The notes under the pieces: generated by a model
Database searches by the model: none
What the model was told of the DNA's origin: nothing
The model's input: the letters and a program-made list of their open reading frames with translations, nothing else
NCBI GenBank assembly: GCA_027623425.1
Contig: JAQBTH010000011.1
Location: 1-38,915 of the forward strand
Direction of reading: 5' to 3'
Length of the DNA stretch: 38,915 bases
Origin: a bacterium
GTDB lineage: Bacteria; Margulisbacteria; Marinamargulisbacteria; UBA817; JAQBTH01
Made by a program: the position numbers and the translations under genes
Shown here: one piece after another, positions 26,381-34,082 of the stretch
How the letters are laid out: every line of letters begins with the position of its first letter
Position numbering within the stretch: the stretch's first letter is position 1

Positions 26381-27154
26381 TTATGGTTTTTTCTGAAGAA
26401 GAAGAAACACACTCGGCGCTAAATTCGCCCATGATAGAAACCGCGACAATAGGCGATCAAACATCATCAATAAGGGCAAAGGTATAATACGTTTAATAAA
26501 AGACGAACGTAAGAAATTGGTGTTGTCAACATGTTTCACGTGGAACCCAGCGCGCTTAAATACTTTGATAGCCATCCTTGGATGAAAATTAACGAAAGTT
26601 TCACTAAAAATTAATGGGTCTTTGTGAAATGGGTTCGCCGCACCCCGACCAACTAACCACTTCGCAATATTAAGGGCATGGCGCTTGTTTGGCACTTCCA
26701 CAATTAGGTGTCCTGTTGGTGATAGTGTTTTGTGCACTTCGCTGGCATAGACGTGTAGATCGGGAAGATGATGAATCGTGCGAACCGAGATAAATACATC
26801 GGCCACTCCTTCTTCCAATGGAATGTCATATAAATTACCTTGGATAAATTCGCAAGACTCATGATTACCAAGTCGTTCCTTTGCTTGAGAGATCATGTTT
26901 TCTGAATAATCCATTAAAATATGGCGTTTACCCACATTTGAGTAGGCTGGAAATAGTCTTCCAAAGCCGCATCCAGAGTCTACAACGACATGAATCGGTT
27001 CATGAATGCGAGCGAGCATGCGGCGTACCATATTCTTTTCGCAGGCATCTTCATATCGACGGTCTACTGCCTGCCAAAATTCTTTATCGTAGTCATAGTC
27101 ATTATAGTTACTAATATGTTGGTCTGTGGGTGTTTGTTTTGTTGTTTTATTCAT
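26381..27154 (-). CDS. Class I SAM-dependent methyltransferase
   Basis: Rossmann-fold methyltransferase of the Methyltransf_11/25 type, 257 residues from the chosen start. Motif I is VVDSGCGFGRLFPAY, the acidic end of strand 2 is HILMDYSENMI, and the post-motif region RTIHHLPDLH is typical of UbiE-like enzymes. The substrate is unknown; a hydrophobic C-terminus could place it near the membrane. The ORF track starts at a GTG (27229) inside the mnmG promoter; I chose the ATG at 27152-27154, with a TACAAT box 7 nt upstream and no Shine-Dalgarno, suggesting a leaderless message. A parS-like 16-mer lies inside the coding region. Placed between dnaA and mnmG. Confidence 0.85.
   Translation of the reverse strand: MNKTTKQTPTDQHISNYNDYDYDKEFWQAVDRRYEDACEKNMVRRMLARIHEPIHVVVDSGCGFGRLFPAYSNVGKRHILMDYSENMISQAKERLGNHESCEFIQGNLYDIPLEEGVADVFISVRTIHHLPDLHVYASEVHKTLSPTGHLIVEVPNKRHALNIAKWLVGRGAANPFHKDPLIFSETFVNFHPRMAIKVFKRAGFHVKHVDNTNFLRSSFIKRIIPLPLLMMFDRLLSRFLSWANLAPSVFLLLQKKP
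26532..26547. promoter_or_regulatory. parS: parS-like site 1 (inside methyltransferase gene)
   Basis: TGTTTCACGTGGAACC matches the ParB-binding palindrome TGTTTCACGTGAAACA at 14 of 16 positions. It lies within the methyltransferase coding sequence, as many chromosomal parS sites do. Confidence 0.7.
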
Positions 27155-27161
27155 GATTATG

Positions 27162-27167
27162 ATTGTA
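27162..27167 (-). promoter_or_regulatory. -10 box directly before the methyltransferase start
   Basis: TACAAT on the minus strand is followed by 7 nt and then the ATG. The -35 region is poor (TATGGA at 17 nt). The spacing suggests a leaderless transcript, but the box is weaker than those at parA, gloA and thrC. Confidence 0.4.
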
Positions 27168-27216
27168 TCAGAACTTAGGTCTCTTCCATAGCCTAGGCAA
27201 GCGTTGGTTAGTCCAG

Positions 27217-27222
27217 TATAAT
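27217..27222 (+). promoter_or_regulatory. -10 box for mnmG-rsmG
   Basis: A perfect TATAAT on the plus strand 24 nt before the chosen mnmG ATG, leaving a short leader with GAGGG as ribosome site. No good -35 box is visible. It lies back to back with the methyltransferase promoter. Confidence 0.5.
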
Positions 27223-27246
27223 ATCTCACCTAAAGCGAGGGACACC

Positions 27247-29094
27247 ATGTCGGTAGAAAACAAAACAGAATACGACGTTATTATTATAGGAGCGGGCCAT
27301 GCTGGCGTAGAGGCTGGTTTATCTGCTGCACGTTTAGGCTGCAACACACTTATGTTTACCGTTGATAAGGGGAATATTGGCCGTATGCCGTGCAATCCTG
27401 CTATCGGTGGCGCTGCTAAGGGGCAGATGGTAGGTGAGTTAGATGGCTTAGGTGGCGAGATGGGCGTGGCGGCTGATAATACCTTTATCCAAATGAAAGT
27501 GCTTAATCGCTCCCGTGGGCCCGCGGTTCAATGCCTGAGAACGCAAAATGATAAGTATGATTACAGCCAGTATATGGTAAGTGCCGTGGAGAACCAGTCT
27601 AATCTAACTTGTCTTGAATCTATAATTGATCAACTAATGATTCATAACGGTAAGGTTACTGGTGTTATTGACCACAATGGTCGTAAATATGAGGCCAAAG
27701 CTGTTGTCATCACTTCGGGCACGTTTCTTAACGGGCGCATTCATACTGGGTTAAAAAACAGCAGTGCGGGCCGCATTGGAGAAGCTGCTGCATTAAATTT
27801 ATCAGCTAGCATTAAAGCAGCGGGAATTAAGATGGGCCGTCTGAAAACAGGCACAACGCCCCGGGTTGCCTTTGAGTCCTTATCCCTCGCGCGCATGTGT
27901 GAGCAGCCAGGCGACGATGAGTTTTTAAGGTTTTCCTTCCGTACCCAGCCTAATACAAGATATAAGGATCAGATATCATGTTATTTAACAAAAACCACGC
28001 ATGAAACCCACATGATTATTGAAAACAACCTTCATGAATCCCCATTATTCCAGAAGGTGATTGAAGGCACTGGTCCACGGTATTGTCCGAGCATCGAAGA
28101 TAAGGTCATGCGATTTCGTGATAAAGACTCCCATCAAATCTTTGTAGAGCCAGAAGGGCGACACACCAATGAGGTGTATCTGCAAGGGCTAAATACCAGC
28201 TTGTCTGAATCGGCTCAGGATGCCATGTTGCGATCTATTCCAGGCTTAGAATCCGTTGAAATCCTACGTTATGGCTATGCTGTCGAATATGACTTTGTGT
28301 ACCCAAATCAACTTAATCACACTTTGGAAACGAAATTGGTGTCTGGTCTGTTTTGTGCGGGCCAGATTAATGGCACATCAGGTTACGAAGAGGCAGCAGG
28401 CCAAGGCATTATAGCGGGAATCAATGCAGCGCGCTTAGCCAAAGGGTTGCCCTTGTTTGTGACAACGCGCGAAGAGAGCTATATTGGCACAATGATTGAT
28501 GACCTGTGTACCAAGAATGTGATTGAAGAGCCTTATCGTATGTTATCGTCGCGTTCTGAGTTTCGTTTGTGTCTGCGTCAAGACAATGCAACTGACCGCA
28601 TGGCCGAGCATGGCTTTAATCTTGGTTTGGTGTCTCAGTCGGATATTCAGTTTATTCGAGCGCAAAAGGACGAATTAAACGCGTGGATCGCTAAATCAAA
28701 GAAAACCTTTACAGATGCTGCGTTAAACCAAAAGTATGCCCTAAAAGAGAAAATAGCGTTGTTTAGCCTCATTAAAAGACCTGAGGTTTCGTTATCTGAA
28801 CTGTCTAATAGTGCGGTGTGTGCCGATATCAGCCCTGAGCTATTGCAGCGTGCGATGATTGAGGTGCGCTACGAAGGGTACATTGAAAAACAGCGGCGCG
28901 AAATTGACAAGATTCGCAGTATTCAGCAAAAAAATATACCTATTGCTATTAATTATGACAAAATTGGCGGTCTAAAAGTGGAAAGTCGCGAAAAATTTAA
29001 AAAATATCAACCAAAAACATTCTTGGATGCGCAGAAAATTGCCGGCATTAATCCAGCCGATATTGGTGTGTTGTTGGCTTATATGAACCGATAA
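27247..29094 (+). CDS. mnmG: tRNA uridine-5-carboxymethylaminomethyl modification enzyme MnmG (GidA)
   Basis: FAD enzyme that, with MnmE, modifies uridine 34 of certain tRNAs. The FAD motif is [21 protein letters not shown], the second cofactor segment [11 protein letters not shown], and the C-terminal GidA domain ([20 protein letters not shown]) are all present. The ORF track starts at 27163, upstream of the -10 box; the ATG at 27247, with GAGGG 5-9 nt before it, gives 615 residues and the standard N-terminus. rsmG follows after 23 nt, the usual order near bacterial origins. No mnmE is in the window. Confidence 0.96.
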   Translation: MSVENKTEYDVIIIGAGHAGVEAGLSAARLGCNTLMFTVDKGNIGRMPCNPAIGGAAKGQMVGELDGLGGEMGVAADNTFIQMKVLNRSRGPAVQCLRTQNDKYDYSQYMVSAVENQSNLTCLESIIDQLMIHNGKVTGVIDHNGRKYEAKAVVITSGTFLNGRIHTGLKNSSAGRIGEAAALNLSASIKAAGIKMGRLKTGTTPRVAFESLSLARMCEQPGDDEFLRFSFRTQPNTRYKDQISCYLTKTTHETHMIIENNLHESPLFQKVIEGTGPRYCPSIEDKVMRFRDKDSHQIFVEPEGRHTNEVYLQGLNTSLSESAQDAMLRSIPGLESVEILRYGYAVEYDFVYPNQLNHTLETKLVSGLFCAGQINGTSGYEEAAGQGIIAGINAARLAKGLPLFVTTREESYIGTMIDDLCTKNVIEEPYRMLSSRSEFRLCLRQDNATDRMAEHGFNLGLVSQSDIQFIRAQKDELNAWIAKSKKTFTDAALNQKYALKEKIALFSLIKRPEVSLSELSNSAVCADISPELLQRAMIEVRYEGYIEKQRREIDKIRSIQQKNIPIAINYDKIGGLKVESREKFKKYQPKTFLDAQKIAGINPADIGVLLAYMNR

Positions 29095-29117
29095 TTTGTC
29101 TGAAAGGTTAAAAAGTA

Positions 29118-29705
29118 ATGCAGAATGATCAAAAAATACTTGAAGATATTGAAAATTATGTCTCAATTCTCAAAAAATACAACGAAACAACTAATATTTA
29201 TAGCCGTAGCGCCTATGATAGATTGGCGTTTCATATTAAAGACAGTCAAATCATTGCTAATTTAATCGGAAATCAGCAGCAAAGAGTGGTTGATATGGGG
29301 TCTGGTAGTGGCTTGCCTTCTATTGTTATCGCCATCTGCAATCCCACTTCCACCGTCATTGCTGTCGAGAGTAAAAATCGTAAACGTCTCTTCTTGCATT
29401 TAGCTAAGAAAGAGTTACGATTAACCAACTTTCATGTTCATGAAGGCGATGTTCAAAGTTATTTGGCTCAAAGTAAAGAAAAAAAGGAAAAAATTGATAT
29501 TTATACTGCAAAAGCCTTTGCTCCCTTGTATAAAATTGAAAAAATTCTAAATACGATGCGGAAAACCGCTTATAAATTGATTGTTCCGTACAGCGTAGAC
29601 CAAGTAAAGGATCATGATAAGGATCATGAGATACATACTCAAATTGATGAAAATGACATGAAATATCATTATTTAATCAGAGAGCATGTCGCACAGCGCA
29701 GCTAG
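29118..29705 (+). CDS. rsmG: 16S rRNA (guanine-527-N7)-methyltransferase RsmG
   Basis: Methylates G527 in the 530 loop of 16S rRNA using SAM. The SAM motif is VVDMGSGSGLPSIVIAI (family consensus DxGSGxGxPG; here Ser replaces the last Gly), followed by VIAVESKNRKRLFL. The N-terminal NYVSILKKYNETTNIYS corresponds to the family's WNxxxNLT region in degenerate form. At 195 residues it is slightly short, and the composition is more AT- and Lys-rich than mnmG. Second gene of the mnmG operon. Confidence 0.9.
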   Translation: MQNDQKILEDIENYVSILKKYNETTNIYSRSAYDRLAFHIKDSQIIANLIGNQQQRVVDMGSGSGLPSIVIAICNPTSTVIAVESKNRKRLFLHLAKKELRLTNFHVHEGDVQSYLAQSKEKKEKIDIYTAKAFAPLYKIEKILNTMRKTAYKLIVPYSVDQVKDHDKDHEIHTQIDENDMKYHYLIREHVAQRS

Positions 29706-29726
29706 TGTCGTTCTTTGGGGTTTATT

Positions 29727-30050
29727 TTACAGCTTACTAACGTCTGCGTGCGGCCAAACGGCTAAAATCTCTTTCTTTTGCGCAATAGCATCAAAATATT
29801 CCCATTCGTATCCATTTGTATCAATTTCTGAGTTGAATCCGAAAAAGGCGTCTGATTCCCATCCCATATGCCTTAGGCCTGTTTTGTCGCCTGCTACCCG
29901 ACGCAATGAGATGTTTAGGGCGTCAGTCTTAAAAAGCGCGTATTCGCCTGGTATATGCACGATTGGGCTTGCGCCTAGCCTAGCGGTATAGTCATCTACT
30001 GTTCGCGCAATATCGCGCACGCCAATGGCGAGGTGAAATCTCTTTTCCAT
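29727..30050 (-). CDS. VOC (glyoxalase/bleomycin-resistance) superfamily protein
   Basis: A 107-residue vicinal-oxygen-chelate fold protein. Candidate metal ligands are H6 in KRFHLAIGV, H61 in GLRHMGWE and E84 in EWEYFD. The substrate cannot be read from sequence. It follows parB after 7 nt on the same strand, so it is probably carried on the parAB transcript, but no ribosome site is visible. The gene ends 21 nt from rsmG, convergently. Confidence 0.75.
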   Translation of the reverse strand: MEKRFHLAIGVRDIARTVDDYTARLGASPIVHIPGEYALFKTDALNISLRRVAGDKTGLRHMGWESDAFFGFNSEIDTNGYEWEYFDAIAQKKEILAVWPHADVSKL

Positions 30051-30057
30051 GTTGATT

Positions 30058-30933
30058 TTAGCTTGGTTGGGACTTTTGCAGTTGGTCCTGCAGTCTATTG
30101 ACGATTTTAGCCAGTTCTTCTGCGGATCCGTAGTGTATTTCCACTCTGCCCATTCTACCGTTTCCTTTTATGCGCACCTTAGCACTATATTTTGATGTTA
30201 GATATTCTTCTAATTTCAATAACTGCGGCAACTCTTGAAAGCGTTCCGGTTTCTTTTTCGAGCCTGTAATCGACATCGATCGAGCAGCGTCTTCCGTGTT
30301 TCGAACTGACCAATTATCTTTTACGATCTTATCGATTAGCTTATGCTGGTCTTCGGCATCCTCTAATCGTAGAAGCGCTCGGGCGTGGCCCTCGCTAATT
30401 TGGCCTGTTCTAATCATCTCCTGTATATTATCAGGTAGGTTAAGTAATCGTAACGTATTTGTTACTGACGATCGGCTACGCGTAAAGATCTTTGCAATGT
30501 CTTCATGGGACACGTCGAACGTGTCGATCATGTTCTTGTAGCCTAACGCCATCTCAACGGGGTTTAAATCCTGACGCTCTAGGTTTTCGATAATGGCAAT
30601 TTGAAGCGCTTGTTGATCGTTTAGCGTTCGTATAATAGCTGGAATACTGGCAAGGCCTGCTTTTTGTGCCGCGCGCCACCGTCTTTCCCCGGCAACAAGC
30701 TGTATGCCACCATTGATCTTTCTGACAACAATCGGCTGTTGAATGCCATGCTGTTTAATGGATTCGCAAAGGCTATCTATTGCGCCTTGGTCAAAGGTCT
30801 TTCTTGGCTGAAATGGGTTGGGCTGTATGTCAGATAACGGGATCTCTGAGATCGTTTTTGCTGCTGAAACGAGGTTGCGTGGGATTAGTGCTTCTAGCCC
30901 CTTACCTAGTCGTTGTTTGGGATTATTGGACAC
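30058..30933 (-). CDS. parB: Chromosome-partitioning protein ParB (Spo0J)
   Basis: CTP-dependent clamp that loads at parS and spreads on origin-proximal DNA. The N-terminal ParA-contact segment QRLGKGLEALIP is present, as are NPFQPRK, the CTP-binding motif VAGERRWRAAQKAGL, a helix-turn-helix around SHEDIAKIFTRSRSSVTN, and a C-terminal dimer domain. The ORF track begins at 31041, inside parA. I chose the GTG at 30931-30933 because AAAGGAG lies 10 nt before it and the protein then begins at the normal place, giving 291 residues. It overlaps parA by 11 nt. Its targets are probably the parS-like sites in this window. Confidence 0.95.
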   Translation of the reverse strand: MSNNPKQRLGKGLEALIPRNLVSAAKTISEIPLSDIQPNPFQPRKTFDQGAIDSLCESIKQHGIQQPIVVRKINGGIQLVAGERRWRAAQKAGLASIPAIIRTLNDQQALQIAIIENLERQDLNPVEMALGYKNMIDTFDVSHEDIAKIFTRSRSSVTNTLRLLNLPDNIQEMIRTGQISEGHARALLRLEDAEDQHKLIDKIVKDNWSVRNTEDAARSMSITGSKKKPERFQELPQLLKLEEYLTSKYSAKVRIKGNGRMGRVEIHYGSAEELAKIVNRLQDQLQKSQPS

Positions 30934-31690
30934 GGATAACAAACTCCTTTGCGAGATTAAAGTATGACTTCGATCCCCTTGATAATGGATTGTACAGGGA
31001 TATTGGCAGGCCATGGCTAGGCGCTTCGGCAAGTCGTACATTGCGCGGTATTACGGTGTCAAACACAAGCTCCTTAAAGAAAACTTTGGCGTTGTTGACG
31101 ACCATCTTATTTAAAGAGGTGCGCGAGTCGAACATTGTTAGCACAATACCAGCAATCGTCAGCTCAGGATTAATGCCCTGCTTCACCAAATCTAACGTGT
31201 TAATCAAGTGAGCAATTCCTTCTAGCGCGTAGTATTCGCACTGAACAGGTATTAGCGCTTTATGTGATGCGGCCAGCGCATTTATTGTTAGTAGGCCCAG
31301 TGATGGCGCACAGTCGATGATGACATAATTGTAGAAATGTGAAACTTCAGCCAGAATATTGCGAAGGTAGTATTCGCGGTTCTCAACACCAGATAGCTCT
31401 ATTTCCGCACCGGCCAGGTCGGGTGATGCCGGCAGGATGTGAAGCCCGTCAAATGCGGTCGGGTAAATGCAGTCGCCTAGTAATGTGGCGTCCATTAGGG
31501 CGTCATATACAGTGTGTTTCACGTCATGCTTGTTAATGCCGATTCCTGATGTTGCATTCGCCTGTGGGTCAAAATCCAACAATAATACTTTATGCCCTAA
31601 ATCGGCTAAATATGATGATAAGTTGACCGCTGTGGTTGTTTTTCCAACGCCGCCTTTTTGGTTTACGATTGAAATAATTGTAGTTTTCAT
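30923..31690 (-). CDS. parA: Chromosome-partitioning ATPase ParA (Soj)
   Basis: Deviant-Walker ATPase that positions the origin with ParB. The motif is KGGVGKTT (residues 12-19) after MKTTIISIVNQ; LLDFDPQANAT and YVIIDCAPSLGLLT follow as expected. It is 255 residues from the chosen ATG at 31688-31690; the ORF track's extra 12 residues would start upstream of the promoter. There is no Shine-Dalgarno: TTGCGT-17-TATACT ends 7 nt before the ATG, so the transcript would begin at the start codon. Three parS-like sites lie 60-200 nt upstream, so ParB may also influence its transcription. Confidence 0.96.
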   Translation of the reverse strand: MKTTIISIVNQKGGVGKTTTAVNLSSYLADLGHKVLLLDFDPQANATSGIGINKHDVKHTVYDALMDATLLGDCIYPTAFDGLHILPASPDLAGAEIELSGVENREYYLRNILAEVSHFYNYVIIDCAPSLGLLTINALAASHKALIPVQCEYYALEGIAHLINTLDLVKQGINPELTIAGIVLTMFDSRTSLNKMVVNNAKVFFKELVFDTVIPRNVRLAEAPSHGLPISLYNPLSRGSKSYFNLAKEFVIRVQ

Positions 31691-31697
31691 ATGTATG

Positions 31698-31726
31698 AGT
31701 ATAGAGACTCTCGCATGGCAACGCAA
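31698..31726 (-). promoter_or_regulatory. Promoter of parA-parB, start site at the ATG
   Basis: On the minus strand: TTGCGT (31721-31726), 17-nt spacer, TATACT (31698-31703), 7 nt, ATG. Spacing is ideal and predicts a leaderless parA message. Confidence 0.6.
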
Positions 31727-31750
31727 GCGTTATTTCATGGCTAACTTTCA

Positions 31751-31766
31751 GGTTTCACGGGAAACA
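31751..31766. promoter_or_regulatory. parS: parS-like site 2
   Basis: GGTTTCACGGGAAACA, 14 of 16 matches to TGTTTCACGTGAAACA, 61 nt upstream of the parA start. First of three sites within 141 bp. Confidence 0.75.
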
Positions 31767-31781
31767 CGCTGCTTATTTGTG

Positions 31782-31794
31782 GACATGGCATGTC
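31782..31794. repeat. 13-bp inverted repeat between parS-like sites
   Basis: GACATG-G-CATGTC has perfect 6-bp arms around one base. It could be an operator or an accessory protein site; it could also be chance. Confidence 0.3.
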
Positions 31795-31800
31795 TTGAAA

Positions 31801-31816
31801 TGTTTCCCGTGAAACC
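31801..31816. promoter_or_regulatory. parS: parS-like site 3
   Basis: TGTTTCCCGTGAAACC, 14 of 16 matches to the parS consensus. Intergenic, upstream of parA. Confidence 0.75.
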
Positions 31817-31875
31817 TTACGTCATGCCAACTTATGCCTCGTTTCTTGCGGTGTTGATTAGTGGGCGCGTCACTA

Positions 31876-31891
31876 TGTTTCCTGTGAAACA
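31876..31891. promoter_or_regulatory. parS: parS-like site 4
   Basis: TGTTTCCTGTGAAACA, 14 of 16 matches, with both outer arms (TGTTTC and GAAACA) intact. Third intergenic site upstream of parA. Confidence 0.75.
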
Positions 31892-32272
31892 TTAAAACGT
31901 TGACGTGGTACATATTAAAATAAATTCATGTATCGTGTGGTAAAAGTAACGGAATAGAATCATGGCATTGTTATTTGCGGTGTTGTTTGTTGCCTTTGTG
32001 CCGATGCGGTGATTAGCTTTTTTTAGCGGCGGGGGCGCTAATTGTGTGATGTTAATGGAGATTTGAAAAATGATAAAAGTCACGAAAATATTGCAAATCA
32101 GGAATAAAAAGTAATGAATCGCATAAAAAAGTCTTAAAGAAGCGCTCAAAAACGGAATATCAGCGCATCTTTTTATTTTTTCCACATCTGATTCTAGCGG
32201 TATGCGCGCCGACTTTAGTGGCGACCGCGTTTTGATGGTGGTTCTGATGGGGGTATATGGGATATATTCAAT
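31892..32272. other. Gene-poor remainder of the 643-nt gap upstream of parA
   Basis: No convincing gene. A 97-codon reverse frame (31892-32185) starts with GTG, has no ribosome site and reads as mixed hydrophobic and Asn-rich sequence; I do not call it. A 6-bp inverted repeat TTAGCG-7-CGCTAA lies at 32023-32041 but lacks a T-run on either strand, so it is not a clear terminator. The region beyond about 32200 leads into the promoter of the next plus-strand gene. Confidence 0.5.
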
Positions 32273-32302
32273 GTGACAAATTCGTAGTGTCTCATCTATT
32301 AT
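32273..32302 (+). promoter_or_regulatory. Promoter of the unknown gene at 32334
   Basis: GTGACA, 18 nt, TATTAT, ending 31 nt before the chosen TTG start, with GGAG as ribosome site. Moderate match to the housekeeping consensus. Confidence 0.45.
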
Positions 32303-32333
32303 TCATTTCTATTCGTATTTTTTGGAGTTTTCT

Positions 32334-33281
32334 TTGAAAGCGTTAACACCGTCCACAAGCGGTCTTTTGCCAACTCGGCATAGGTTAGATGCCCTCAGGC
32401 AGTCATTATGTCAGGTTTCTGGGGCTGGATTCTTCTCTCCGGTTGATCTTTTGAACGTGATGTCTGTTCTTCCAAGGGCCATCACAAGCGAGGTGCTTTG
32501 CATGGCGGCGCCTCTTTTGCCTCCAATGCCTTCTTTTGCGCAAAGGGCCCCTGAGTTCTCATCTGAGCTTGAAGAAGCGACGCAAGTGAATCTGTCTCAG
32601 CTGTTGCAGCAGCTTCGTGTGTCTATTGTATCGAGCCCCTTTAACGGCGACCCAAGTTTTGATCCGCAGGTTCTTGTGAGGTTGAAGTTCTGGGCTAGGG
32701 TTGCAGTGAATCAATCTGAAATCATACGTGTTTTAACGGGGTTCTCCGATGCAATTGTGCAGAATCCATCAATGGGGTCGGTTGGCGAGTGGGGTCTGAG
32801 TGCGATCGTAGATATGGTTCAAAATGATGCCGAAACATGTGCAAAGCTCGGCGTGTTGCCGATGCCGCAAATTAACATAGGGCCGGGTTCTAGTTGGCCA
32901 AATTCCCGTATGCAATTGACCCGTCATCGGTTAGGTGAACTGCAAATATTGGGGCTAAGTGCGTATCAGGTTCCTAATATGCTCTTTGGTTTATTGTCTA
33001 TTCTTACAGGCATAGAGGGCCTGTTCTTTAAGATTCCGCGAGCCCCGCTCTTTTTTGTAACAGCGCAGAGTCATATTATCGGGGATAATTGCGTCAGGCG
33101 CGAATTTACGATTCGGCTAGCCTCCAATCAACCTGGTATTTCGTTGGGTTTAGAATTTCAGGTGACCAGTATTAGCGTCGGTGGTGGTCGCCCCAGCGTC
33201 TCGCTTCGTGTTGGCGCAAAAGGGTTAGATCCTGAGCGTCCAGATCAAATGATGCGTATGCCTAGTTCTAAAGTGTCCTGA
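32334..33281 (+). CDS. Unknown protein, 315 residues
   Basis: Not recognised. I chose TTG at 32334 because GGAG lies 6 nt before it; the ORF track uses a TTG four codons earlier that overlaps that ribosome site. There is no signal peptide. Residues about 15-60 look like a helical segment (RHRLDALRQSLCQVSG, then FSPVDLLNVMSVLP), which resembles a stretch near the start of the unknown protein encoded at 34067. A middle helical part (about 80-200) is followed by a beta-rich C-terminal third (EFTIRLASNQPGISLGLEF). Base use is richer in G and T than in the genes left of the origin. Ends 20 nt from the convergent gloA. Confidence 0.75.
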   Translation: MKALTPSTSGLLPTRHRLDALRQSLCQVSGAGFFSPVDLLNVMSVLPRAITSEVLCMAAPLLPPMPSFAQRAPEFSSELEEATQVNLSQLLQQLRVSIVSSPFNGDPSFDPQVLVRLKFWARVAVNQSEIIRVLTGFSDAIVQNPSMGSVGEWGLSAIVDMVQNDAETCAKLGVLPMPQINIGPGSSWPNSRMQLTRHRLGELQILGLSAYQVPNMLFGLLSILTGIEGLFFKIPRAPLFFVTAQSHIIGDNCVRREFTIRLASNQPGISLGLEFQVTSISVGGGRPSVSLRVGAKGLDPERPDQMMRMPSSKVS

Positions 33282-33301
33282 GTGGCTTTAATCTAATCAT
33301 T

Positions 33302-33742
33302 CTACCAGCTACCCGAGTTCGCCATGCTTGCCCATGGTTCCTGCGGCGCCAGTTTGTCTCCTGCTTGCAACAGTTCTATTGATATTCCATCCGGGCTCTT
33401 GATGAAAGCCATATACCCATCGCGCGGCGGTCGATTGATCGTAACCCCAGCATCATGCAAGTCATGGCAGAATTGATAAATATCTTCCACTTCAAATGCC
33501 AAGTGACCGAAGTTCCGCCCGCCGTCGTAGTTTTCATGGTCCCAGTTGTAGGTTAGCTCTAGTATGGGGGTTTTCTCAGATGTTGCACGTGAAACGTCCT
33601 GAGGGGCAGCAAGGAACACAAGTGTGAATCGGCCGGACTCGCTGTCGTAGCGCCGAACTTCTTCCATGCCCATCAGGCCACAATAAAACCCGAGGCTATT
33701 CTCTAAATTCGAAACTCGCACCATTGTATGTAAATATCTCAT
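33302..33742 (-). CDS. gloA: Lactoylglutathione lyase (glyoxalase I)
   Basis: VOC-fold metalloenzyme converting the methylglyoxal-glutathione adduct to lactoylglutathione. The four metal ligands are H5 (MRYLHTMVRV), E62 (ILELTYNWD), H80 (FGHLAFEV) and E123 (ISIELLQ); the ELTYNWD and GxGFGH-like (GRNFGH) regions match E. coli GloA. Length 146, with a short extra C-terminal end. The thiol cofactor could be other than glutathione. A promoter (TTGAAT-16-TATAGT) ends 6 nt before the ATG, so the message may be leaderless. It contains a parS-like 16-mer. Confidence 0.9.
   Translation of the reverse strand: MRYLHTMVRVSNLENSLGFYCGLMGMEEVRRYDSESGRFTLVFLAAPQDVSRATSEKTPILELTYNWDHENYDGGRNFGHLAFEVEDIYQFCHDLHDAGVTINRPPRDGYMAFIKSPDGISIELLQAGDKLAPQEPWASMANSGSW
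33581..33596. promoter_or_regulatory. parS: parS-like site 5 (inside gloA)
   Basis: TGTTGCACGTGAAACG, 14 of 16 matches to the parS consensus, inside the gloA coding region. Confidence 0.65.
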
Positions 33743-33748
33743 ACCTTC

Positions 33749-33776
33749 ACTATAGCGTATATTTGCCGCGATTCAA
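33749..33776 (-). promoter_or_regulatory. Promoter of gloA, start site at the ATG
   Basis: On the minus strand: TTGAAT (33771-33776), 16-nt spacer, TATAGT (33749-33754), 6 nt, ATG. Predicts a leaderless message; a GAAGG beside the ATG is too close to act as a normal ribosome site. Confidence 0.55.
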
Positions 33777-33950
33777 CCAGAGTCGTTTTTGGTTTTTGTC
33801 TGCGGTATATTAAAAATGAAATTATGTATATTGTCTTTCCGATATTTCTATAGTTTGATCTGTGCTGGGCGCGAATAGGCTCCAGGCATGATTTCAAATG
33901 TATCAATGTTTTACAAAAAAATAACACATATCTAAACGAAAGGAATGAAT

Positions 33951-34082
33951 ATGAGAACATTACAAGCGCACTCAGCAAGCGCCAGTGCCCCTCAAACTTC
34001 TAGAGCATTACAAGCGAGCTCAGCAAATGCCAGTGTCCCTCATAGAATAGTACTAGCCGTCAATGGATGGCTATTGCTCTAG
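33951..34082 (+). CDS. 43-residue reading frame, probably the true 5' end of the next gene
   Basis: ATG with AAAGGA 6 nt upstream opens a 43-codon frame ending in TAG at 34080-34082, not listed in the ORF track. It consists of a tandem 16-residue repeat (RTLQAHSASASAPQTS, RALQASSANASVPHRI) followed by a hydrophobic stretch (IVLAVNGWLLL). The following 470-codon frame starts 16 nt before this stop in another phase and has no ribosome site of its own. Joining the two by a -1 shift would give a continuous hydrophobic segment (IVLAVNGW with AIALAAQ), like a signal or anchor sequence. A one-base deletion, a sequencing error, or a coupled short leader gene would each fit. No slippery heptamer is visible. 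Confidence 0.55.
   Translation: MRTLQAHSASASAPQTSRALQASSANASVPHRIVLAVNGWLLL
33954..34049 (+). repeat. 48-bp tandem repeat, two copies
   Basis: Copies at 33954-34001 and 34002-34049 share CATTACAAGCG, CTCAGCAA, GCCAGTG and CCCTCA. The period is a multiple of three and the differences are mostly conservative in the 43-codon frame, supporting that this frame is or was translated. Confidence 0.75.

Noticed and set aside
27163-27246. Upstream extension of mnmG in the ORF track
   Set aside because: It contains the TATAAT box, and the standard MnmG N-terminus with a ribosome site begins at 27247.
31515-31530. TGTTTCACGTCATGCT inside parA
   Set aside because: Only the left half of parS is intact (12 of 16); probably chance, so not counted.
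32023-32041. TTAGCG-7-CGCTAA inverted repeat as terminator
   Set aside because: Stem is only 6 bp and is followed by no T-run on the plus strand; on the minus strand it is followed by A residues.
31892-32185. Reverse-strand 97-codon frame upstream of parA
   Set aside because: GTG start without a ribosome site, Asn-rich and hydrophobic text typical of AT-rich noncoding DNA; no recognisable domain.
33739-33978. Reverse-strand 79-codon frame
   Set aside because: Overlaps the gloA start and promoter and the repeat-bearing 43-codon plus-strand frame; no ribosome site.
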